Assembly: GCA_964035015.1 (NCBI GenBank)
Contig: OZ036008.1
Location: 10,467,692-10,531,691 of the forward strand
Origin: Corallium rubrum
Lineage: Eukaryota; Cnidaria; Anthozoa; Scleralcyonacea; Coralliidae
Direction of reading: 5' to 3'
DNA: 64,000 nt
Below are positions 11,252-22,786 of this stretch, one piece after another; position 1 is the first letter of the stretch, and each line of letters starts with the position of its first letter. Made by a program: the position numbers and the translations under genes. Under the pieces are notes generated by a model, which was not told the DNA's origin, did no database searches, and worked only from the letters and a program-made list of their open reading frames with translations.

Positions 11252-14200
11252 ATGGCGGCTGGGATGGAGTTCAAATATAATATGGTGGTTTTCTTCGTTT
11301 GTCTTCTTCCTTCTTTCTCGTTCTGTTATTTTATCACAGTGGGCTCTTACAGTGAAGAATGTTTCTATGACAAGGTCACGTCAGGAACTAAAATGGGGCT
11401 TTTATTTGAGGTTGCAGCTGGAGGATTTAGAGATATCGATGTGACGGTGAGTTCAACTGTTCATTCGTACAATTTATTGTACATAACTTGCTAGAGCCTT
11501 GCCCTTGATTAAATGTGGACAGGGAGAAGTAGCTATTCTTCTTGGTATAAGCAAGCTATCTGTTTTAGTGCCCTAAGTGTATGCTACAAAAGTGAAAAGT
11601 CGGAGAGAGTGATTTGTAACATCAAAGTTCTTGCTGTACAAGCTGTCGTATATTTTAACTAGTCAAAACTCTGAGCTCCAGATTCCAGAACGGGATCCAG
11701 TTCAGAGTTTTCTTAGTTTAACTACTTATCACATCTACAGCAAAAACAACTGAAAATTTACCAACTTAAAGCACATCTTACTGACGTATTTATTAAGGCT
11801 AGCTGTTACCAGTTGACCATAACTTGGACTTTGAAATTACATTTCAATTTCTAAAGGTCATGTTAGGCCACTCCAAATTAGACTTTAGTTTCCCGTCCAC
11901 CACCTGTGTCCCCTACAAGGGGCCACATGATTTGTCCATTATTTCCATTATTGACCTTTTGTTTCCATTATTGATTAATCTACCAATAAATTGTTTATAT
12001 ATCAACATAACATTCAATATAAAATTGTTAGAAAGTGAAAAAGTGGCAATCCTTTCAGGGATATTGCATACATATTAAATAATGCATAATGGTAATGAGC
12101 CACCCACCCGCGTGCAATTCTTGGGAAGGGGTGGACAGGAAACTAAAGTCTAATTTGGAGTGGCCTTATCCTGTTTAGTGGATTTATACTGCACCTAACT
12201 AAAATGAATTTCCAGGGATAAATAAAGTCTTGACACTCCTGACAGATTATAGTCTCAGACGTTAACATTTGGTAGACATTTGTCAAGCTCAAAAAAATTT
12301 CTTTAATTATAAATCTTGAAACCTAACCAGCCCAGACTGAAAGTCATTGCACAATTTTTCTTGAAAATTTTCATGATTACACAATTTTTGTAAAAAGTTG
12401 CAGTGGCTGCCCAATTTTGCAACATAGATTTTTTATGTAGGTACATGTTACTACTGCAACAAATGAATAAAAAACTATTATAACTATCGTTTTGTTTCCC
12501 GCCACCCTGGAAACCAGTGATTTTCCTTTGCAAGCCTGTATAATTTTTACAAGATGCCATGCAAAATGTTGACTGAAATTTGACTATAACTCCTGATGAA
12601 AACACTAATTTTTTCTTTTAATTTATATCAATGTATTTCAGATCACAGGACCAGATCAGAAAGTTATATATTCTGGTGAAAAAGAAAGTAGTGGGAAATA
12701 CACATTTGCTGCTTACTCTGATGGCATCTATAAATATTGCTTTAGCAATCGAGTGTCGACCATGGAAGAAAAACTATTAAAATTTAGCATGGAAATAGGA
12801 GAAACACCCAAAGATCAAGTAAAGAAAAATGATGGTAAGTTTTTTATTGTGGTCAGGGTGGCAGCCAAGCTTACCAGTCAAAACATCCTCATGTCAAAAC
12901 ATCCTCGGGTCATAGAAGTCAAAAAGATAAATACAGTATATTAACAGACTTCTTTGAAAGTTAAAAAAACATACATAAGTGAAAACCTCAAGCAGTTATT
13001 TTAATCAGATGGTCTATTTGTATCGTTTGACTAGACTTTGTAGCTGTATTTATGACTTGCTATAAAAATGGAAATTTGATACAAGTAAAGACTGGCAACA
13101 GACACTTTGCCTTTGAGCCCAATCTTGCAGCTTTATAACAGTAGAACAGATTACTGGCATGAAACATTTAAAGAATGTATTTGCCAATGTCAAAAATATA
13201 CTAATAAGTCTTATATAGACTATTATATGTATGTTAACATGTTCCCCAATCAGTTTGGAAGAAGTGAGGATGTTTTGACCTGAGGACGTTTTACCAAGAA
13301 AAATTAGGGTCATTCCTTGGGTTGAGGAAAGACAATAGTCAGATTGTCATAGCTACATTTAACACTTTGAAGTCTGATGAAGAGTCTTTAGTATTTTATT
13401 CTGGCTAACACCTGATGATTTTTTCAGGACAGGGAGAGGTCCAGGCCTCAAAGTGTTAACATTGTTTTCTTAAAATTTTGACTTATAATCCCAACCAAAA
13501 ATCAAATACTTATTGTACTGACAACCTTACCTTAAAATAGCAAATGTCTACTCATAATGAGTGTAAATGAAGTAGTGTAAAAAACATTGAGAAATTCTGT
13601 GTCTTCTACCCGAAGAAGCAAATATGATGCAGGTCAATATATATGTCGTAAATATTTTTTTGAGGAATAAATTACTTCTTGCAGAACATCATGATAAACT
13701 TAATACTATGATTCAAGAACTATCTGTGGCTGTAGCAGGAGTAAAACATGAACAGGAATATATGGAAATACGAGAAAAAGTTCACAGATCAAGTAAGTAT
13801 TAGTAATACACATCCTTCCTCATCACTCAAACTGCATGTCATTGTTGGTAAATATCACACCAGTGTATCCACTTCAAAATGCATGTTCTAGAGATTTTGG
13901 GTATAGGAAAACTTTTGGTGTATGAGTGTAGGAATATAAGATACATTTTTAGACCAAACTGGGACCATTTGTGAAAATACAGCATCAAACTCTTCTGCCT
14001 GGAATCAAACCCGCAACATTAGTGCAGTGATCTGACCACTGATCTAGAGGCTGTTACTGAGAGCTTAGTTGATGAGTAAATATTATGTATTTCTGTGTAA
14101 ATATTATGTACCGTGGTGTGTACCATACAGAACTTGTTGACTATAATTATAAGCTCTTGGTAACAGCTTCTATAGCTCAGTAGTCAAAGCACTTACTAGT

Positions 14201-14546
14201 ATCTCAGGTCTGATTCCTAGCTGAAAAGCCTTGGTATTGCATTTTTGCAACTAGACTCTGTGGTCCTGGTTTGATCAAAAATGTGTAATTCAATCCTACA
14301 CTTGAGATTGTCCATTGATTAGCTCTTCATATACAGTGGTCCATAGTTAATGAGAGGTCCTAAAATATTTGTTGTAATTGTTTCATTACTTTATTTGTTT
14401 TTATTTGTTTTTATTTTTCAGTCAATGACAACACCAATAGCAGGGTGGTCTGGTGGTCTTTCTTTGAAGCTCTAGTTCTCGTTGCATTGACAGTTGGTCA
14501 AGTATATTATCTCAAACGTTTCTTTGAAGTCAAACGAGTTGTTTGA
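11252..14546 (+). CDS. TMED2: transmembrane emp24 domain protein 2 (p24 beta)
   Basis: Exons 11252-11446, 12642-12834, 13685-13792 and 14422-14546 join in phases 0/1/1 to give 206 residues. I chose the ATG at 11252 (CAAGATGGCG) over an upstream in-frame ATG at 11075 because it lies directly before the signal peptide. The GOLD domain has [39 protein letters not shown] and the paired Cys in YKYCFSNR. The coiled coil has [20 protein letters not shown]. The membrane helix follows [16 protein letters not shown], and the tail is [13 protein letters not shown]. This matches vertebrate TMED2 nearly throughout. p24 beta is an obligate subunit of ER-Golgi p24 complexes that select GPI-anchored and other cargo. 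Its coiled-coil exon (108 nt) is single copy, unlike that of the upstream paralogue. Confidence 0.95.
11864..12168. repeat. MITE-like element with long terminal inverted repeats (TMED2 intron 1)
   Basis: The left arm TAGGCCACTCCAAATTAGAC continues into TTTAGTTTCCTGTCC-like sequence. The right arm is its reverse complement, GTCTAATTTGGAGTGGCCTTA. The arms are at least 30 bp and enclose about 240 bp. Confidence 0.7.
12852..13310. repeat. degenerate foldback element (TMED2 intron 2)
   Basis: CAAAACATCCTCATGTCAAA and CATCCTCGGGTCA on the left are complementary to GAGGATGTTTTGACCTGAGG on the right, about 400 bp apart. The match is imperfect and the boundaries are uncertain. Confidence 0.4.
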
Positions 14547-14807
14547 GATGGGTTGTTTGAAAAGAAAAATAATCGCAAGAAACAACAGGAAGATATTACT
14601 GTAGGGAAGGGCTCAACACGGCTGACAAAAATTTCAAAATGGATTACAAGTTGGTATTTATGGGTTCAATGGAACATCTACTAACCTAGGAGAAAATGTT
14701 GAGCCCTGTTTCATTTCTGAATATACTCTGATCAAATAATATAGTTCCACTGACAATTTTGCTCAAAGTAACATAATTATAAAAGCCAATATCAAACCTT
14801 GAACCAC

Positions 14808-15050
14808 GTTATAGTCAAACCAGATGTTCTCTTGCATACGACTTTGCAATATTGATACACAACATTGCAAATTATCCAAAGTTTGGCATTTAAAATGGCA
14901 TTTTTAGGGCAACCCATCGAGGAATCATTGCAATTTTGATTGGTTTCAATCGGCAACCTGCAAACACTTTATCATGTTGCGTATCAATTTTAGTATCAGT
15001 ATTGCAATTTGCAAAGTCACATGTAAGAGCACATCCGGTTTGACTATAAC
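14808..15050. repeat. MITE-like element, GTTATAGTCAAAC termini
   Basis: The termini GTTATAGTCAAAC and GTTTGACTATAAC are exact inverted repeats. Inner arms (CTTTGCAATATTGATAC and the inverted GTATCAATTTTAGTATC / ATTGCAATTTGCAAAG) extend the pairing. Related termini (ACAGTCAAACC...GGTTTAACTGTAA) occur at 61578-61884. Confidence 0.7.
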
Positions 15051-15560
15051 AAAGTTTTGTGCAAGGTCCAACCATTGGCCACACTGTCACTGTTAGGTTA
15101 CTTCTGTGCAGTATTCCCAGCTCTTTTGAAACAATCAGTTTTTCAAATTATTTTCAATTATTAACTGTTAACATGCCATGCATAAACACTGAAGCTCTCA
15201 ACTCTAGCTAAAATATTTCATTGAATTTTCATGTCAGATTGTATTTATTCTACATAACAAATATCACATCAATTGACCAGCACTTTCAGTTAATTGTACC
15301 ACTACATTGCAAGTCAATGTTGTAGTGTAATTAATAAATCTGCTGGCAAATTACAGAGAACCTCTTGCAATAAACTGTTCCAAAATTGGAAATTTGTGTT
15401 TATATTTATAATTTATGTTTTTCCAAACACAATTGTCCATGGAAGCTAGCTTTAACTTTATGTGAATTTTCTTTTTGTTGAGTTATTCATTTTCATTCCA
15501 ATTATTCCTTTCCTTTTCTTCTTCACTGAAATTCCTAACAATAAAAATAAATCATTGTTG

Positions 15561-16180
15561 AAGTGCCTATCTCACGTTTGGGGATTTTACATATTTGTAA
15601 TATTTGGGTCTTCCTGAGCAAAATCATAATAATTTATACTACTCAAATCAATAGAGTGAGACATGGCGATGTTTTCATCACTTCTGAAGCGACAGTTTCG
15701 TTAACCATTAACCGTAGATCAATTTCAAAGCAATCACGAGGTGTAGTCTTATGTACCACATGATAGCTTGTTTACGAGTTAACAAGTGGATGTTTATCAC
15801 GTGGTACATGAGAATACATCTCGTGTTACTTTGAAATTGATCCGTGCAGTTAATAAAACTGGCACTTCGGACGCGATAAAAAAATCATCCATGTCTCGCT
15901 CTACTGATTTGAGTAGTATCTTGTCAGCTGAAAATTTCATCTTCATGGACTTTTTTTGCTGTCGAAGTTACCGGATGTGATGTCACAAGAGGCATTTTTG
16001 TAGCAAGTAACAAAAGAAAACTGGTTTGAAATGCCTCTTGTGACATCACATCCAGTAACTTTGACAGTGACAAACTCCCATGAAGATGAAATTTTCGGCT
16101 GACAAGATATATTATGATTTTGCTCAGGAAGACCCAAATATTACGAATATGTAAAATCCCCAAATGTGAGATAGACACTT
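15561..16180. repeat. composite foldback: outer element with two inner hairpins
   Basis: The outer arms of about 70 bp run AAGTGCCTATCTCACGTTTG on the left and CAAATGTGAGATAGACACTT on the right. Between them lie two further palindromes: 15637-15919, ending at CTCTACTGATTTGAGTAGTAT, and 15920-16106, with GATGTGATGTCACAAGAGGC mirrored by GCCTCTTGTGACATCACATC. This looks like nested or concatenated insertions. Confidence 0.7.
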
Positions 16181-16403
16181 TAAAGTCACCAAAACAATGT
16201 CCATGTGAAAAACCACCTTTGAAACACAGTGTACTGTATTTGCAAACTTTTCTTGCAAGCTCTCAGCTGAGCACCAATAATTAGCCATCAACTTTGGTCA
16301 TAACAAGTACGGTAATAGAGAAAGTCAGGTAAGGAAAATACAAATATTATGGTAGAGCTGGCAATCGAATGCTAACCACATCATCAAATCTCTTTCAACT
16401 CTA

Positions 16404-18165
16404 CTAACCTGTGTGAAATGTTTGTGGAGGTATCACTCTGGATGGTTCTGTCAATTCTACACCACCGGCAGACAATGCTTTTCTGAATTCTTGGTACTAG
16501 AGAATTAAATACCAATCCAGTTTAGTGAGGGGAAGTAAGTTAAAAAAGTAGATGTATAATATTTAATCAGTCTCATAAATTCAAAGAAGAAAGTTTCCCC
16601 AAAAAAGGGCTGAAATAATTTCATTTGATGAAGTTCATTAACCTATTCCTGTCTGAGCTGGCCAAAAATTACCCTGCAAGTCAGAGCCCCTTTCCAACCT
16701 ACACAAGCTTTGGGCTCTGCCAACAAACTTGATCTTTGCCCCAAGATTGGGGTGAGTCAGTCAGGTTTTAAACTGGTCAAACAAGTTCTAGTTTACAAAC
16801 ACGCCTAAAGCAGGAAAATACATTAGAGCCTGGGCCCAAAATAGTATCTTGGCAACCATTCATGCATGCTCAAAAAGAAATATCGAGTTTGTTGGCAGAG
16901 CCCACTTTCCCCCAAAGCTTGCGTAGGTCGGAAAGGGGCTATGGCTTGCAGGGTAGCCAAAAATTAGCCTGCAAATACAGCTGCCTCACACTGGGTGCCA
17001 ATGACCATTAATTACTTTGTTATTTAACACCAGATTATAATTTGCACTCTAGGGTTTAAATCTGGAATGGTATTTTACCTTTTCTTTCTTTCTTATGTCC
17101 GTTGTATACATAGATACTCTGTTCACTCCAGCTTGCAAACATCTTTCAGCGATAACTCGACCAATATTTAAAGCTGCTGTAACATCATTTGGTTTGAACA
17201 AATGTCTTGTAATATCAAACTCTTCAGTTGATGCTTGAACTAAAATATTACCACTCTGGTCTTCCACATAAGCCTTGATATGTCGATTGGATATCACTAA
17301 ATTTAACCTAAAAACACAAGTGCTTTTTAGGAATTTGTATTTTACTATGATGAGGGGGATAATTGTCTATGGTGTGTGGTGTAGGGAAGGGTGTGGGGTG
17401 GTGTAGGGAAGGGGGTCGGGTAGGGGGTGTTGGGTGGGGTAGGGGAGGGTTGGGTGGGATAGGGGGTGTATGTGGATGGATATGGTGTATGGTGGAATAG
17501 AGTGTGTGGTGGGATAGGGGGTGGGGTAGGATATGTGGGGTGGGGTAGGGGAGGGTCTGTGGGGTGGGATAGGGGGTGTATGTGGTTGGATAGGGTGTAT
17601 GGTGGAATAGGGTGTGTGTGGTGGGATAGGGGGGAGGGGAGGGGAGGTTGTGTGGGGTGGGATAGGGTTCATTGACCTAATCTCAAATATATTTGGGTTT
17701 GAAAAGAGAAGCTGGTGGTGAAAAGAGAAGCTGGTGGTGAAAAGAGAAGCTGGTGGTGAAGAAAGGAATTGATATATTTTAGTTCAAATCACAAACGCTA
17801 TTTTCATTTTACGTTTCAAGCTTATCAAAATAGTAAAACTAAAGTACGTACCTTTTAAAGAAGTTTCTTTTCTTATATTGCGTTGAATAACCTCGTTGTT
17901 TATTATAACCAAAATACTCAGGATTCCTTGGGTTTCTATTTACAAACATCAAAGAAGGAGAGTGAGAGTCTGACATCTCTTCTGTTTCTGTACAATGATC
18001 TGGTTTTAACGTGTTATATTTCAACATATTTCTTTCACATAGTTTAGAAGTAAATAAAGCTCTGCAAGAGATTGAGTTAGGTAAATATTTTCTCCATAAA
18101 ACAGGATAAAATGCTGAAGGAAATGATGAGACTATTTTAAGAATTCTTGCATGTTTGGTCGCCAT
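16404..18165 (-). CDS. MRPL18: mitochondrial large ribosomal subunit protein uL18m
   Basis: Exons on the minus strand: 18165-17852, 17307-17079 and 16496-16404, giving 211 residues. Exon 1 starts ATGGCGACCAAACATGC and has a basic N-terminus that fits a mitochondrial targeting sequence. Exon 2 carries the uL18 core: LVISNRHIKAYVEDQSGNI, then ASTEEFDITRHLF and ALNIGRVIAERCLQAGVN. Reading through the donor AAG|GTAAAA would give a short false C-terminus. Splicing instead to a TAG acceptor at 16497 adds YQEFRKALSAGGVELTEPSR, matching the C-terminal helix and EGGV.L.EP motif of animal MRPL18. uL18m binds 5S-equivalent or tRNA sites of the mitoribosome large subunit. The gene is head-to-head with NLE1, 403 bp between start codons, so the two ribosome-related genes may share a promoter. 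Confidence 0.9.
17370..17672. repeat. strand-biased G-rich minisatellite (MRPL18 intron 1)
   Basis: About 300 bp of GGGATAGGGGGTG, GTGTGGTGGGATAGG and similar units. The plus strand is almost free of C. Runs of three or more G at short spacing make G-quadruplex formation possible on the plus strand, which is the template of the minus-strand MRPL18 transcript. Confidence 0.8.
17702..17759. repeat. 19-bp direct repeat, three copies
   Basis: GAAAAGAGAAGCTGGTGGT occurs three times in tandem just beside the G-rich tract in MRPL18 intron 1. Confidence 0.9.
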
Positions 18166-18568
18166 ATTGGATTTATTTAGTGCGCATGATTAGAACGAAC
18201 GACAGCTGACTGAATTGTGGCTCAGATAAACTCACGTGGCTTGAGGACGACAGGAAAAATTATTTTTTAAATTTTGTTGGGGCTTTTTATATGGAATTTA
18301 ATATATGTAGTAGGCCAATGTTGCCTGTCCTTTACCTTCTTTTATTGTAATTGATATTTTACTTCTTATTTACGTCTGGAGTTGTTAACTAAGAAGCTTT
18401 TATTCCTAATATATTTTGAGGTAAATAATTATTCATTCTAAACACGTGTTGTAATTCATTCTTTTATTAAACTTGTTTTTTAAATATTTACAGTAATTGT
18501 TTGTTATGTTATTTAACAATATACCTACACTTAGTTATTCTAATTGTTTTCTTTTAGCTTAGAGGAAA
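18166..18568. promoter_or_regulatory. candidate bidirectional promoter of MRPL18 and NLE1
   Basis: The two start codons face away from each other across 403 bp. No TATA box is obvious at either end. A CTTTTAG directly before the NLE1 start (18554-18560) could be a 5'UTR acceptor. Promoter function is inferred only from the head-to-head layout. Confidence 0.45.
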
Positions 18569-21500
18569 ATGGAGGATTACAAAAGTGCTAGAATTTTAGC
18601 TCAGTTTAAAAGCGAGTCTGGGGAATTAGTAGGTTCACCATTTGACCTGCCCTTGGATACAAGTCCTGAGAAATTACAGTTGGTTTGTCATGCCATATTA
18701 CAACAGGTAATTTTTAACTATAGTTTCTTAATTAAGCACAAACATTTGTGTGTGGAGTACAGTTCTAACTTAAAATTGGATTTATATTTAAAAAAAGTGT
18801 TTATTTGCTGTTACAAAGTTAGTAAATTAAGGTTTCATTATCATACAAACAATATTAGGGTTCTTATAAATGTACAGCTGTAAGTTGTTTTTAACAGTAT
18901 ATGAATTAAATGGTGTATGCAATATAATGTATACAATGTAATGTATGCAATATAATGTATGCAAGATAATGTATGCAAGATAATGTATGCAAGATAATGT
19001 ATGCGAGATAATGTATGCAAGATAATGTATGCAATATAATCTATGCAATACAACGTATGCAATACAATGTATGCAATATAATGTATGCAAGATAATGTAT
19101 GCAATATAATGTATGCAATATAATGTATGCAATATAATGTATGCGATATAATGTATGCAATATGATGTATGCAATATAATGTTGCAAGATAATGTATGCA
19201 AGATAATGTATGCAATATAATGTATGCAATATAATGTATGCAATATGATGTATGCAATATAATATATGCAAAATAATGTATGCAAGATAATGTATGCAAT
19301 ATAATGTATACAAGATAATGTATGCAAGATAATGTATGCAATATAATGTATGCAATATAATGTATGCAATATAGTGTATGCAATATAATGTATGCAGGAT
19401 AATGTATGCAATATAATGTATGCAATATAATGTATGCAATATAATGTATGCAATATAATGTATACAATATAATGTATGCAATATAATGTACACAGGATAA
19501 TGTATGCAAGATAATGTATGCAATATAATGTATACAATATGTGTGCAAGATAATGTATGCAATATAATGTATGCAAGATAATGTATGCAATATAATGTAT
19601 GCAATATAATGTATGCAATATAATGTATGCAATATAATGTATGCAATATAACATATGCAAGATAATGTATGCAATATAATGTATGCAAGATAATGTATGC
19701 AATATAATGTATGCTAGATAATGTATTCAAGATAACATATGCAAGATAATGTATGCAATATATTGTATGCAAGATAATGTATGCAATATAATGTATGCTA
19801 GATAATGTATTCAAGATAATGTATGCAAGATAATGTATGCAATATGATGTATGCAATATAATGTATGCACGATAATGTATGCAATATAATGTATGCACGA
19901 TAATGTATGCAAGATAATGTATGCAAGATAATGTATGCAATATAATGTATGCAATATAATGTATGCAAGATAATGTGTGCAAGATAATGTGTGCAATATA
20001 ATGTATGCAATATAATGTATGCAAAATAATGTATGTAATATAATGTATGCAATATAATGTATGCAATATAATGTATGCAAAATAATGTATGCAATATAAT
20101 GTATGCAATATAATGTATGCAATATAATGTATGCGATATAATGTATGCAATATGATGTATGCAATATAATGTTGCAAGATAATGTATGCAAGATAATGTA
20201 TGCAATATAATGTATGCAATATAATGTATGCAATATGATGTATGCAATATAATATATGCAAAATAATGTATGCAAGATAATGTATGCAATATAATGTATA
20301 CAAGATAATGTATGCAAGATAATGTATGCAATATAATGTATGCAATATAATGTATGCAATATAGTGTATGCAATATAATGTATGCAGGATAATGTATGCA
20401 ATATAATGTATGCAATATAATGTATGCAATATAATGTATGCAATATAATGTATACAATATAATGTATGCAATATAATGTACACAGGATAATGTATGCAAG
20501 ATAATGTATGCAATATAATGTATACAATATGTGTGCAAGATAATGTATGCAATATAATGTATGCAAGATAATGTATGCAATATAATGTATGCAATATAAT
20601 GTATGCAATATAATGTATGCAATATAATGTATGCAATATAATGTATGCAAGATAATGTATGCAATATAATGTATGCAATATAATGTAATATAATGTATGC
20701 AAGATAATGTATGCAGGATAATGTATGCAATATAATGTATGCAAGATAATGTATGCAATATAATGTATGCAATATAATGTATGCAATATAATGTATGTAA
20801 TATAATGTATGCAAGATAATGTATGCAAGATAATGTATGCAATATAATCTATGCAAAATAATGTATGCAATATAATGTATGCAATATAATGTATGCAAGA
20901 TAATGTATGCAAGATAATGTATGCAATATAATGTATACAATATGTGTGCAAGATAATGTATGCAAGATAATGTATGCAATATAATGTATACAATATAATG
21001 TATGCAAGATAATGTATACAAGATAATGTATGCAAGACAATGTTTGCAAGATAATGTATGCAATATAATGTATGCAATATAATGTATGCAATATGATGTA
21101 TGCAATATAATGTATGCAAGATAATGTATGCAAGATGATGTATGCAATATAATGTATGCAATATAATGTATGCAATATAATGTATGCAATATAATGTATG
21201 CAATATAATGTATGCAAGATAATGTATGCAATATATTGGATGCAAGATAATGTATGCAATATAATGTATGCAATATAATGTATGCAAGATAATGTATGCA
21301 ATATAATGTATGCACAATAATGTATGCAATATAATGTATGCTAGATAATGTATGCAAGATAATGTATGCAAGATAATGTATGCAAGATAATGTATGCAAG
21401 ATAATGTATGCAATATAATGTATGCAATATAATGTATGCAATATAATGTATGCAATATAATGTATGCAAGATAATGTATGCAGGATAATGTATGCAATAT

Positions 21501-22689
21501 AATGTATGCAAGATAATGTGTGCAATATAATGTATGCAAGATAATGTATGCAAGATAATGTATGCAATATAATCTATGCAATACAACATATGCAATACAA
21601 TGTATGCAAGATTGCAAGATAATGTATGCAATATAATTTATGCATTCCTTTCGTTTTTTTTCAAAACAGGATGAAAATATTCCATATTCTTTTTTTGTAA
21701 ATGATTCTGAGATCACAGAGAGCATTGGAGATGTTCTACAGCAGCAATTATTTGAAACAGAAAAAATGGTGCAAATTATTTACCAACCCCAAGCTGTGTT
21801 CAAAGTGCGGTCTGTAAGCAGATGTACAAGCACAATTGCAGGTCTGTAATGTCTCAGAGATACTTAGCTATATTAATGACTTATTGCCTCTCAGGGCTGC
21901 TCAGGGTTTTTCCTTTCACACTGGTACATGTATTTCTGACTGGCTTACTGTATACATCGGCAAGAGTAGTTTAAAAAAATTGTAATTTTTGTACTGTTGT
22001 TTTTAAGGTCATGCTGAAGCTGTCATTTCTGTGGCTTTTAGTCCATCTGGGAGGTAAATTACAAAGCTGTACACTATTATTAAATATGATTATTCTTGAT
22101 TCATTACTGAATGACACAGTCATGCAGTTTAGTTTAATCCTTACATTGTCAATGTTAAGGTATTTAGCCAGTGGTTCAGGAGACACTACTGTCAGATTTT
22201 GGGATTTAAACACTGAGACACCACAGTTTACATGCAAAGGTAACTAGATGAAAGCAATATGCTCTCTACTTTCATTGTACCATCATCCATTCTATGCATT
22301 CCATCCATTTCATCCCATGGCATATGTCTATCCCATTTATCTTATTCCATTCCATTCATCCTATGTCATTCCATTCACCCATTTATTCAATCCATGCTAT
22401 TAATTTTCATTCATCTCATCTGTCATATTCCATTCTATTCATCTCATCCATTTATTTTATTCATCCTATTTTATTCCATTCCATTCGTGTCATGTACAGT
22501 CATATTCCATTCTATTTATCCAATCATTTCATCCATCCTATTCCATTCATCCTATCTTATTCCATCCACCTATTCATCCCATTTATCCTATTCATGCCAT
22601 CTCATCCATCCTATTTCATTCTATTTATTCCACTCATTCTACTATCTACAGTACCTACCATGTTTATTTAATAATTAATATAATAAGGT

Positions 22690-22786
<97 letters not shown>

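Larger units (their letters stand above)
14547..16403. other. convergent intergenic region between TMED2 and MRPL18
   Basis: No gene seen. It holds the TMED2 3' flank with AATAAA-type signals near 15327 and 15369, and two MITE-like elements (14808-15050 and 15561-16180). Confidence 0.55.

Noticed and set aside
17049..17078. MRPL18 C-terminus by read-through of exon 2 (VKYHSRFKP)
   Set aside because: AAG|GTAAAA is a good donor, and a conserved C-terminal exon lies at 16404-16496.
18827..21725. Minus-strand ORFs up to 894 codons with [14 protein letters not shown] repeats
   Set aside because: They follow a 14-bp minisatellite inside NLE1 intron 1. The composition mirrors the repeat and there is no signal or domain.
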